Source of the DNA: Gallicola sp.
GTDB lineage: Bacteria > Bacillota > Clostridia > Tissierellales > Peptoniphilaceae
Direction: 5' to 3'
Assembly (NCBI GenBank): GCA_012798975.1
Contig: JAAZME010000038.1
Span: 1-8,465 of the forward strand
Length of the DNA stretch: 8,465 nt
Shown: in pieces, positions 1 through 6,076 of the stretch
Position numbering within the stretch: position 1 is the stretch's first letter
Layout: each line of letters starts with the position of its first letter
The notes under the pieces: generated by a model
Databases searched by the model: none
Told to the model about the DNA's origin: nothing
The model's input: the letters and a program-made list of their open reading frames with translations, nothing else
Position numbers and translations under genes: made by a program

Positions 1-837
1 AAGTTAATCAACGGAGAGCAGCCAAAACCAGAGGAAGATGAATATTTTCCACAAGGAAAACGGCTTACTGTAATTAGTGATAAAACAGGATCCATCCGTG
101 CGATAGAAATGCTTCGGAAGAGACTTCATGGGGAAGAATTCGAAACAGAACTTCCTATGCCGCATTTCGATATAGTAGAGCCGGCTCCAGCGATTAAAGA
201 TATGTCGAAAGCTGTGATAGCAATAGTAACATCAGGAGGAATTGTACCTATAGGAAATCCAGATCATATTCAGTCGGCATCCGCACAAAAATGGGGCAAA
301 TACGATGTTTCTGAATTAAAAGATTTAGAAGAAGGTTTCTGTACGATCCATGGAGGTTATGATCCGGTTTATGCGAATGAATCTCCAGACCGCGTCCTTC
401 CCTTAGATGCACTTCGCAAAATGCAGGAAGAGGGAGAAATCGGAAAAGTATATGATTATTTCTATACTACAACAGGAACAGGAACGGCTGTAGGAAACTC
501 TATCGTTTTCGGAGAAGAGATTGGAAAAGAATTAAAAGAAGCCGGAGTTGACGGTGTGATACTTACTTCTACCTGAGGCACCTGTACACGTTGCGGTGCA
601 ACAATGGTAAAAGAAATAGAAAAATACGGTATTCCAATCGTCCATATGGCGACTATCACTACGATTTCACAATCAGTAGGGGCAAATCGAATCGTTCCAA
701 CCATCTCTATTCCATATCCTGTAGGGAATCCGGATTTTGGAGAGAAAGAGAAAGATCTTCGATTAAAACTTGTGCGCAAAGCAGTGGAAGCGTTAGGAAC
801 AGAAGTCGAAGAGTCTACTATATTTAAAGCATTATAG
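1..837 (+). CDS. Selenoprotein B subunit of a glycine/sarcosine/betaine reductase (GrdB family), 3' part
   Basis: The gene is open from the first base of the window, so its N-terminus is missing. The UGA at 574-576 lies in the motif ILTST-U-GTCTRCGATMVKEI, the UxxCxxC selenocysteine site of GrdB/GrdF/GrdH proteins, and the frame continues to TAG at 835-837. The visible part has 278 residues with Sec at visible residue 192. As I recall the family, members run to about 435 residues with Sec near 350, so roughly 160 residues are missing, while the 86-residue tail has the normal length. Other family blocks are PAPAIKDMSKA, TSGGIVPIGNPDHI, HGGYDPVYAN and VGANRIVP. In this family, component B binds the amino acid substrate through a pyruvoyl partner, cleaves the C-N bond and passes a carboxymethyl group to the selenium of GrdA, giving acetyl phosphate. 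Whether this copy uses glycine, sarcosine or betaine cannot be decided here. D-proline reductase (PrdB) is a more distant alternative. Confidence 0.93.
574..576 (+). other. In-frame UGA read as selenocysteine
   Basis: The TGA is flanked on both sides, in the same frame, by conserved GrdB-family sequence: ILTST before it and GTCTRCGATM after it. Cysteines follow at +3 and +6 relative to the UGA position. This is the known Sec position of the family, so the codon is a recoding site and not the end of a short gene or a nonsense mutation. A standard gene caller would split the gene into a piece ending at 576 and a piece starting at the ATG at 604. Confidence 0.93.
578..599 (+). promoter_or_regulatory. 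Candidate bacterial SECIS stem-loop
   Basis: Two bases after the UGA, GCACC (578-582) pairs perfectly with GGTGC (595-599) around a 12-base loop. Bacterial SECIS elements lie inside the reading frame just downstream of the UGA and recruit SelB, and the position and size fit that. The bases also encode a conserved protein motif, so the pairing could partly reflect amino acid constraint. The helix is short and I see no clear bulged U. Confidence 0.45.
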
Positions 838-866
838 AATTGTTTTGTTAACGGGTGAGGCGGGGA

Positions 867-892
867 AGGCTTGCGGAAGGATCTGCAAGCCT
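867..892 (+). other. Stem-loop between the reductase gene and the transporter gene
   Basis: AGGCTTGCGGA (867-877) pairs with TCTGCAAGCCT (882-892): an 11-bp stem with one G-U pair and a 4-base loop. It lies 29 bp after the reductase stop and 29 bp before the next start codon. The following bases (CTGAAACCCTCTCTTT) contain no proper U-tract, so it looks less like a full terminator than like an attenuating, RNA-stabilising or processing hairpin inside an operon. No recognised riboswitch consensus was seen around it. Confidence 0.5.
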
Positions 893-921
893 GAAACCCT
901 CTCTTTACATAGGAGGTTCGA

Positions 922-2016
922 ATGGATAATAAAAAGGAACGTGTGGTTCCTTATAAAGTATTAAATTATGCCGGAGCGTTTATCGCGCTGCTAATCGGAT
1001 CCGGTTTTGCAACAGGGCAGGAACTGATGCAGTATTTTGCCTCTTGGGGATTTAAAGGATTGTTAGGAGTTGCGGCTACCTTTATCCTTCTTGCTTATGT
1101 AGGTGTAAGTTTTGTTTCTGCTGGATATCATAATACTTTCGAGACGCCAAATGATATTTATAAATATTATTGCGGAAATATCTTAGGAACGTTTTACGAT
1201 TACTTCTCAGTCTTTTTCCTGTTTCTTTCTTATACAGTCATGGTTGCGGGAGCAGGGGCGACTTTTCAGCAGCATTATGGATTATCTCCTATTGTTGGAA
1301 GTGTTGTTTTAATGATACTGGCTATGGCGACTGTAATCTTCGGATTGAATAAAATTGTTGAAGTTATCGGAAATATAGGTCCTGTTATCGTCGTAATGGC
1401 AATTATCGTCGGAGCGATTTCTGTGTTCAGACATATGGGAATGATGGGACAGGCAGAAGCGCTAATGGCAGAAGCGGTAGCGGCAGAAGAAGTCAAAGTT
1501 GCCTCTGCCAGCTGGTGGCTGGCGGCAGGATCCTATGTTGGTTTCTGTATGCTATGGCTGGCGGCGTTCTTAGCTCAGATGGGATCTGGAGCAAACAGCG
1601 ATAAGGAAGGCAAGCTGGGAGCAGTCGGCGGAGCGGCAGGTTTTTCCGTTGCCACATTCATAATGTCTTTAGGAATTTTACTAGCAGTACAGACGGTTAA
1701 AGGCAGCCAGATACCTACCTTGTTATTAGCAGGAGAAATTCATCCTCTTTTAGCAACCGTGTTTTCTATTATTATATTCTTGGGAATCTACACGACTTCT
1801 GTTCCATTATTATGGTCTGTTGTCGCTCGATTTGCCAAAGAAAAAACACAAAAATTCAGAATGCTGACATTAGTTCTTGGTGTTATAGGCGGTATTATTG
1901 GAGCGTTATTAGATTTTGATGTCCTTGTTAATTATATTTACGTACTGAACGGTTATGTTGGAATGCTTCTTTTAGTGATTATGATTATTCGAAGCATCCA
2001 GTGGAAAAGAATTTAA
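922..2016 (+). CDS. YkvI-family membrane protein, probable amino acid/solute transporter (LeuT-like fold)
   Basis: The protein has 364 residues, and the start is fixed by AGGAGG at 911-916, five bases before the ATG. About ten hydrophobic segments are visible, near residues 15-35, 45-68, 92-114, 122-142, 150-168, 196-220, 233-257, 268-300, 313-331 and 336-358. The first contains GSGFATGQE, the glycine-rich break in helix 1 typical of YkvI proteins (COG3949) and related to the substrate and sodium site of LeuT-fold carriers. Family members are integral membrane proteins with no firmly established substrate. The gene follows the reductase gene by 84 bp on the same strand and is closed by a terminator, so it may be the last gene of the reductase operon and bring in its substrate; that is inference. 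A short polar stretch rich in Ala and Glu (177-194) forms the longest loop. Confidence 0.85.
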   Translation: MDNKKERVVPYKVLNYAGAFIALLIGSGFATGQELMQYFASWGFKGLLGVAATFILLAYVGVSFVSAGYHNTFETPNDIYKYYCGNILGTFYDYFSVFFLFLSYTVMVAGAGATFQQHYGLSPIVGSVVLMILAMATVIFGLNKIVEVIGNIGPVIVVMAIIVGAISVFRHMGMMGQAEALMAEAVAAEEVKVASASWWLAAGSYVGFCMLWLAAFLAQMGSGANSDKEGKLGAVGGAAGFSVATFIMSLGILLAVQTVKGSQIPTLLLAGEIHPLLATVFSIIIFLGIYTTSVPLLWSVVARFAKEKTQKFRMLTLVLGVIGGIIGALLDFDVLVNYIYVLNGYVGMLLLVIMIIRSIQWKRI

Positions 2017-2021
2017 GGAAG

Positions 2022-2049
2022 AGAGCGGATCTTTGGGATCCGTTTTTTT
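2022..2049 (+). terminator. Intrinsic terminator after the YkvI-family gene
   Basis: CGGATC (2026-2031) pairs with GATCCG (2037-2042) around the loop TTTGG and is followed directly by seven T (2043-2049). Weaker pairing of AGAG upstream with the first T's can lengthen the stem. It starts 5 bp after the TAA and marks the end of the upstream transcription unit. Confidence 0.85.
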
Positions 2050-2075
2050 CCATTGAAGAAGAAAAAGAGTATAAT
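2047..2075 (+). promoter_or_regulatory. Likely sigma-A promoter of the CRP/FNR-type regulator
   Basis: A consensus -10 box TATAAT (2070-2075) has TTTCCA (2047-2052, 4 of 6 matches to TTGACA) 17 bp upstream. The -35 part overlaps the end of the preceding terminator's T-tract, as is common in tightly packed intergenic regions. Transcription would begin near 2082, giving a leader of about 43 bases that contains the dyad at 2088-2103. Confidence 0.55.
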
Positions 2076-2087
2076 AGGATATATGAG

Positions 2088-2103
2088 TTGCAATAATTTG
2101 CAA
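2088..2103 (+). promoter_or_regulatory. Palindromic candidate operator TTGCAATAATTTGCAA
   Basis: TTGCAA occurs twice, ten bases apart. Because TTGCAA is its own reverse complement, the site is both a direct and an inverted repeat. Read as TTGCA-N6-TGCAA it has the 5-6-5 geometry of CRP-type operators (TGTGA-N6-TCACA). It lies just downstream of the predicted -10 box and 21 bp before the start codon of a CRP-family regulator, a position where a bound protein would block transcription. Autorepression is therefore a reasonable guess. I saw no second copy of the full dyad in the window. Confidence 0.45.
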
Positions 2104-2124
2104 TTTGATAGAAAGGAGAAGGGA

Positions 2125-2799
2125 ATGGATAAGCGTTTTTGGAATCGGGTGATTTTCCGTGAGATCTCCAAAGAATCAAAAGAAGCGATTATACAAATGA
2201 ACAAAATAAAAGCAGAGTATCAAGCCAATGAAAAAATCCTTTCAGAAGGAGATCCCATAGACCATATCTGTATTATAGTCAGCGGAGTTTTAAAGTCTAC
2301 CGAGTATACAATAGACGGAAAAGAACTGAACTCTTCCTATTTTTTTGGAGAAGATATGTACCCCGGCGGAGATGCCTTTCCTTTTTATATGGTATATGGC
2401 GGTATGAAATACCATGTATCCCATACATATTGTGTAAAAAAGGCTTCGGTAATCTGGCTTCCTGTAGAAGAATTAAAGCCGATTATCAACAGTGATCCGA
2501 TTTTTTTGAAAAATGTGCTGACATTCGTTTCCCAGTACACCTGCCACAGCAAACTTCTTCTAAGATGTGTTCAGTATCGCAAGGTAAAAGACCGCTTAGC
2601 TTATTGGATGACCCATATCAATGATCCAAACCGGCTCATCTGCATTCCTAATTCTCAAGAAGTACTGGCGGATATTCTTCATGTCAATCGAAGCAGCCTA
2701 AACCAAGCCCTCCAGTCCTATATAGAAGAAGGAATTATCGAGATAGACGGAAAAGAAATCTCTGTATTAAAACAAGAAGAGCTGATACATTCGATTTAG
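2125..2799 (+). CDS. CRP/FNR-family transcriptional regulator
   Basis: The protein has 224 residues. The start at 2125 is chosen because AAGGAG (2113-2118) sits six bases upstream; extending to a TTG at 2053 would run through the promoter and dyad and lacks a ribosome site. Residues about 15-115 form a cyclic-nucleotide-binding-type beta-roll, with GDPIDHICIIVSGVLK and YFFGED visible. A long dimerisation helix follows (about 120-160), then a Crp-type winged helix (about 172-215) with the recognition region SQEVLADILHVNRSSLNQAL. The phosphate-binding cassette is abnormal: the usual Arg-Ser/Thr-Ala segment is replaced by GMKYHVSHTYCVKKA, so cAMP binding is doubtful. There is no N-terminal FNR cysteine cluster; its cysteines (49, 103, 140, 148, 173) are scattered. 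The ligand is unknown. It may control the neighbouring reductase/transporter genes or only itself. Confidence 0.88.
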   Translation: MDKRFWNRVIFREISKESKEAIIQMNKIKAEYQANEKILSEGDPIDHICIIVSGVLKSTEYTIDGKELNSSYFFGEDMYPGGDAFPFYMVYGGMKYHVSHTYCVKKASVIWLPVEELKPIINSDPIFLKNVLTFVSQYTCHSKLLLRCVQYRKVKDRLAYWMTHINDPNRLICIPNSQEVLADILHVNRSSLNQALQSYIEEGIIEIDGKEISVLKQEELIHSI

Positions 2800-3188
2800 A
2801 AAAGGTAAAAAGAAAATTTGAAGAAATGTGTGGAGAGTGGAGCTGTTGTGGAAAATAATAGGAATATTTATTTTCTTCATAGTATAATCAGCGGGTTTTG
2901 ATTGGATTTGAGGAATTAAAATAGAACACTTATTTTTGAATTTGTGTATTGTAATATAGATTCAGCAATATACAAAAAGAAGAGAGCAGAATGTCCTGTT
3001 CTCTTATTTTTGTATAGAGTGATAATATTAAATCCAAGATACAACTTGTTTCAATTATATTGAAGGTGTTTGAAAATTTGCGGGGAGAATGGATAACATT
3101 TTATAAAGCCGGTACTTTTCTAAGAAGAGAAAGTTTTTAGCGTCTTTTTCGTCTCTCCATCTATCATACTTCACACTGTTTTATAACA
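2800..3188. other. Intergenic region between convergent genes, no gene seen
   Basis: These 389 bases are AT-rich and lie between the 3' ends of the regulator (plus strand) and the lipoprotein gene (minus strand). The one clear element is the long inverted repeat at 2969-3016. Smaller structures are an AT-only hairpin (2851-2858 with 2868-2875), a short palindrome TTCAAT-TAT-ATTGAA (3050-3064), and a weak bulged hairpin followed by five T (3114-3138). I found no convincing coding frame or RNA gene. Confidence 0.7.
2969..3016. terminator. Long bidirectional intrinsic terminator
   Basis: Bases 2969-2989 pair with 2996-3016: a 21-bp stem with one mismatch (2979/3006), one G-U pair (2986/2999) and a six-base loop. 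The AGAGAGCAG part forms the GC-richer upper stem. The lower stem pairs an A-run with a T-run, so a U-tract follows the upper stem on either strand. Its place between convergent genes fits termination from both sides, although it is about 170 bp beyond each stop codon. Confidence 0.75.
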
Positions 3189-3764
3189 CTATTGTATAAT
3201 CTTCTGGATTTCTTCGATGGCTTTGTCCACCGGGATTTTTTCTCCGTAGTCGGGGAAGAAAACTTTTGTGGATTCTGTTAGCTGTATTTCCCCGTTTTCA
3301 ATAGGAAGAATTGTTTGATCCGGTGCGGGGAAACTGTATTGGTCTTTATCGTATCTATTACTTAAGAAGTAAAGACCTTTTTCTGTCAGTTCTTTGCGTT
3401 CAGCAAAATTATCCACCTTTACTTGAAATTCTTCGCCATTTCCAAGACCTGGTTTAAAGGAGCGTTCTGATTTTAAAGTGTAGATTCTGTAATCGGCATA
3501 TCCGTCTCCCTCTTTAAGAGTGACGATACCATGGTCTTTTACAATGGAAGCTATCGTTATTGCATCCGCTGATCCTACCATATAAGGAAGGCTTCCGAAG
3601 TAGGCATAAGAGACTTCCATGTAGGGATTATAACCCTTTGCAGGTTTTTCCATTTGGACTGCTTTTTCTTCTGCAAAGGTGCTTTGTTTCGGAGTACAGC
3701 CGGGAAGAATTAAGACGGCGGCTGCCAGACAAGCTCCGATTAGATAGGAGTATCGTTTTTTCAT
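3189..3764 (-). CDS. Small secreted lipoprotein of unknown function
   Basis: The protein has 191 residues. The start at 3764 is preceded by AGGAG (complement of 3773-3777) with an 8-base gap; an in-frame ATG at 3866 would add 34 polar residues before the signal peptide and is rejected. The N-terminus is a lipoprotein signal: KKR, then a hydrophobic stretch from about residue 7, and the lipobox L-P-G-C with the lipidated cysteine at residue 23. The mature part is about 169 residues, without membrane spans or cysteines. The core, with SADAITIASIVKDHG, then YRIYTLKSERSFKPG and EEFQVKV, then LTEKGLYFLSNRY, recalls small Gram-positive extracytoplasmic beta-domain proteins of unknown role. It is transcribed divergently from the surface epimerase-like pair. 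No function is assigned. Confidence 0.85.
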   Translation of the reverse strand: MKKRYSYLIGACLAAAVLILPGCTPKQSTFAEEKAVQMEKPAKGYNPYMEVSYAYFGSLPYMVGSADAITIASIVKDHGIVTLKEGDGYADYRIYTLKSERSFKPGLGNGEEFQVKVDNFAERKELTEKGLYFLSNRYDKDQYSFPAPDQTILPIENGEIQLTESTKVFFPDYGEKIPVDKAIEEIQKIIQ

Positions 3765-3986
3765 AATAAAATCTCCTTTCAATTTTGTGTCGTTTTTTAT
3801 TAGAAAGCTTTGTTTCTTTTTTAAATTTTCCAGATTCTTATTTAACTTTATACAACAAAGACTCATGTTATTCTACAAAAGGATAATATGTAAAATCAGA
3901 ATTCAGCTTACTTTCCATTCCTCCTCTCGCTCACACTCTGAAGCCCCAGCCCAAAACAGGTATTTTGATTTGGTTGCAGGTCAGCA

Positions 3987-4034
3987 GATCATTTCCCAAG
4001 GACGGTGATTTTCCGCTCTTGGCTAGAAATGATC
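3987..4034. repeat. Imperfect inverted repeat able to form a long hairpin
   Basis: GATCATTT (3987-3994) pairs with AAATGATC (4027-4034). After a small internal loop (C against CTAG), CCAAGG (3996-4001) pairs with TCTTGG (4017-4022, one G-U). After an A/C mismatch, CGG (4003-4005) pairs with CCG (4013-4015) around TGATTTT. In all this gives about 17 base pairs. It lies upstream of the predicted promoter of the plus-strand operon, so it would be outside that transcript. It could be part of a small RNA, of a long leader on the minus strand, or a protein-binding site. Confidence 0.5.
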
Positions 4035-4042
4035 GGGCATAC

Positions 4043-4085
4043 TTATTTTGTATACTTTTATCGTTAATAAAAGTATACAAAATAA
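4043..4085. repeat. Perfect 19-bp inverted repeat with 5-base spacer
   Basis: TTATTTTGTATACTTTTAT (4043-4061) is the exact reverse complement of 4067-4085, with the spacer CGTTA. Each arm contains the palindrome GTATAC. There is almost no GC outside that core and no U-tract beyond either arm, so an ordinary terminator is unlikely. It ends 25 bp upstream of the predicted -35 box of the surface-protein operon, a suitable place for a dimeric regulator. Confidence 0.8.
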
Positions 4086-4110
4086 AAGAGTACATATTAT
4101 GTAGAAAAGG

Positions 4111-4139
4111 TTATCACAACCATTCGTTTATGATAAAAT
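4111..4139 (+). promoter_or_regulatory. Extended -10 promoter of the surface epimerase-like operon
   Basis: The -10 box TAAAAT (4134-4139) is preceded directly by TGA (4131-4133), the extended -10 element. TTATCA (4111-4116, 4 of 6 matches to TTGACA) lies 17 bp upstream. The predicted transcript begins near 4146, about 44 bases before the start codon. Confidence 0.55.
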
Positions 4140-4189
4140 AGTAAGTCAAAGCGATAAAATGGAGGAAAAGAAGAAAGGATAGTATTTTT

Positions 4190-6076
4190 ATGGAATTATT
4201 AATAACTGCAATGATCCTGACTTCACTATTAAGTCCTCAAAATCCAGACTTGATGGAGGCGGTAAAACCGGTAGAAGTCCCTGCGGAACTTACAGTGGAG
4301 CGGATTGCCGGGGAAGACCGTTATGAGACGGCTGTGAATGTAGGACATTTTTTAGAATATAAAGGTAATAAGGTTGTTTTAGCCTCAGGAGAGAATTTCC
4401 CGGATGCTCTTTCGGCAGGGGTATATGCGAATCATATCGGCGGGAGGCTTCTTTTGACGGGAAAAGAGGGAATTCCGGAAAAGGTGCAGGAAGAATTAAG
4501 TCGGATAAAACCGGAGTATACAGCTGTTATCGGAGGTGATAAGGCGGTATCGGATTTCGGCAGTCCCTATATACAAGAAAGCGAAGTGATCTTTGGGAAG
4601 AACCGCTATGAAACGGCGTTAGAAGTGGCAGCGAAAATGCCTGGGGTCAAAATGGCCTATGCGTCAGGAGAGGATTTTCCAGATGCCCTTTCAGCGGGTC
4701 CTATTGCATCGAAAGAAGATATGCCTCTTCTTTTGTATCACAAAGATTCAAAGCTCGGGGGAGAAGGGATTGTCTTTGGCGGTACGGAAAAAATAAAAGA
4801 GGAAAATATAAAGAGCTATAAGAGAATCAGCGGGGAAGACCGATATACTACCGCGATTAAAGCGGCTGAAGCGTATGGAGATTTTAAATCATTGATCGTT
4901 GTATCGGGAGAGAGTTTTCCAGATGCCTTGTCTGCGATGCCATTATCGAAACGATATAAGGCGCCGATTCTTTTAACGACAGAAGAAGGGCTGCCGCTGC
5001 CGACATTAGAATATTTAATGGATAAAAAGATTAAACATTTTATTATTGTCGGCGGAGAAAATGCAGTCTCTGCCAAGGTAGAAAAACAATTAAATGAAAT
5101 CGAAAATCCGGCAGTGCGCTTTACGTTGCTTACCAGTCCCATTCAAAACGGACGATATGCAAAGGAAGTAAAAGAAGCGGTAAAGACTTATCATGAACAA
5201 GGCAGAGATCATCGAGACGGCAGTGTAGATTATGATCCGAAAGGGATATTCTCAGGTTTTGTAACAGCAAGAGGATATAGAGAGTCTGAAAGACTCCAGC
5301 TGGATGAAGAGGGAATACCGAAGGTGCGCCAGCAAGACGAGTTTCATTATAACGCTGTAACAGTAGCTCAATATGCCTTATCAACATTCGGAGAATATAA
5401 GAGAGGTCAGGGCAGTTCAGAACCCTTTATCAAAGCAACGGACAAGCTTATCGATATGATGAGCGAAGATGGCGCCTTCCGATATTCTTTTCCTTGGCAC
5501 AATGGCAATACAGGCGAAGTATACGAGAAAGGGTGGATCAGTGCGATGGCTCAGGGTCATGCTTTAAGCTGTTTTTCCAGAGCCTATTATCTGACAAAAG
5601 ATCCTAAATATATTGAAGCAGGAAAAAAAGTTTATAGTTTCTTAATCTTGGATAAACTGCAGGGCGGGGCGATGACTTCCCTAGGGGATTTGGACGAACG
5701 GTTATCGGATAAGATCTTTTTTGAAGAATATGTATCAAATCCCAGCAGCTATACTTTAAACGGCTATATGTTTACCCTTTTAGGGATCTATGATTGGAAG
5801 ATATTAACAGAGACTTATCCGGATCTTGTAGGAGAAAACAGTGCGGGAAAAGTGTTCAGTGATGGTATAGAGTCTCTTTGTTATATTATTCATCTATATG
5901 ATGTGGGAGGATTTACAAATTACGACCTGGGTTATATGAATTTTGACGTAGAACCTCGTTTGATTCCTGGATATCATGCGATCCATATTGAACTTTTACA
6001 TAATTTATATTCCATTACACAGGTTCCAAGGTTAAAAGAATACGAAGAACGTTGGATAGAATACATTGAAGAATAG
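4190..6076 (+). CDS. Surface protein: three CWB2 repeats plus D-glucuronyl C5-epimerase-like domain (copy 1)
   Basis: The protein has 628 residues. Residues about 36-305 carry three cell-wall-binding type 2 repeats: RIAGEDRYET...SGENFPDALSAG (36-77), FGKNRYET...SGEDFPDALSAG (135-170) and RISGEDRYTT...SGESFPDALSA (212-249). In C. difficile such repeats anchor proteins non-covalently to the secondary wall polymer. The middle repeat is short (about 75 residues). From about 345 to 628 the protein resembles glucuronyl C5-epimerase: EGIPKVR and HYNAVTVAQYALSTF, then GWISAMAQGHALSCFSRAYYLT, FFEEYVSNPSSYTLNGY, LYDVGGFTNYDL and GYHAIHIELLH. Glu513-Tyr514, Tyr578 and Tyr595 match the catalytic Glu-Tyr, Tyr and Tyr of human GLCE. 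The likely reaction is C5 epimerisation of a glucuronate residue in a polysaccharide outside the cell; the substrate is unknown. The ATG at 4190 follows AAAGGA (4174-4179) at a wide 10-base gap, and the signal sequence begins MELL with no basic residue, which is odd. Confidence 0.88.
   Translation: MELLITAMILTSLLSPQNPDLMEAVKPVEVPAELTVERIAGEDRYETAVNVGHFLEYKGNKVVLASGENFPDALSAGVYANHIGGRLLLTGKEGIPEKVQEELSRIKPEYTAVIGGDKAVSDFGSPYIQESEVIFGKNRYETALEVAAKMPGVKMAYASGEDFPDALSAGPIASKEDMPLLLYHKDSKLGGEGIVFGGTEKIKEENIKSYKRISGEDRYTTAIKAAEAYGDFKSLIVVSGESFPDALSAMPLSKRYKAPILLTTEEGLPLPTLEYLMDKKIKHFIIVGGENAVSAKVEKQLNEIENPAVRFTLLTSPIQNGRYAKEVKEAVKTYHEQGRDHRDGSVDYDPKGIFSGFVTARGYRESERLQLDEEGIPKVRQQDEFHYNAVTVAQYALSTFGEYKRGQGSSEPFIKATDKLIDMMSEDGAFRYSFPWHNGNTGEVYEKGWISAMAQGHALSCFSRAYYLTKDPKYIEAGKKVYSFLILDKLQGGAMTSLGDLDERLSDKIFFEEYVSNPSSYTLNGYMFTLLGIYDWKILTETYPDLVGENSAGKVFSDGIESLCYIIHLYDVGGFTNYDLGYMNFDVEPRLIPGYHAIHIELLHNLYSITQVPRLKEYEERWIEYIEE

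Larger units (their letters stand above)
3765..4189. other. Divergent intergenic region with promoter and two inverted repeats
   Basis: These 425 bases separate the minus-strand lipoprotein from the plus-strand surface-protein pair. They hold an imperfect long hairpin (3987-4034), a perfect 19-bp inverted repeat (4043-4085) and a likely promoter for the plus-strand genes (4111-4139). The first 100 bases are T-rich on the plus strand and must contain the lipoprotein's leader and promoter, but I could not pick a convincing -35/-10 pair for it. No protein-coding gene was found. Confidence 0.7.

Noticed and set aside
574..576. Nonsense mutation or split gene in the reductase
   Set aside because: The UGA is at the known Sec position with conserved sequence on both sides in the same frame, so recoding explains it better.
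462..779. Minus-strand open frame opposite the reductase gene
   Set aside because: It is antisense to a well-conserved coding sequence and has no recognisable protein features. Similar antisense or shifted frames at 1275-1496, 4816-5142, 5130-5387 and 7220-7414 were dropped for the same reason.
838..921. Glycine or other riboswitch before the YkvI-family gene
   Set aside because: The gap is only 84 bp and contains one simple hairpin; I could not match the conserved core of the glycine aptamer or any other riboswitch I know.
2053..2124. Longer regulator starting at TTG 2053
   Set aside because: The extension would translate through the -10 box and the dyad, has a Lys-rich unlikely sequence and no ribosome site, whereas the ATG at 2125 has a good AAGGAG.
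2851..2875. Hairpin GAAAATAA/TTATTTTC after the regulator gene as a terminator
   Set aside because: It is AT-only and weak, without a U-tract; the long stem at 2969-3016 is far more convincing.
3114..3138. Bulged hairpin with five T as a plus-strand terminator
   Set aside because: The pairing is short and interrupted, and there is no plus-strand gene between it and the stronger terminator at 2969-3016.
3765..3866. Longer lipoprotein start at 3866
   Set aside because: It would bury the lipoprotein signal peptide 34 residues inside the protein and lacks a ribosome binding site; the ATG at 3764 has AGGAG.
4043..4085. Palindrome as an insertion-sequence end or terminator
   Set aside because: No transposase remnant or matching distant repeat is in the window, and neither side carries a U-tract.
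4159..4182. Short open frame MEEKKKG before copy 1 as a leader peptide
   Set aside because: Seven codons in a purine-rich ribosome-site region arise easily by chance, and no ribosome site precedes its ATG.
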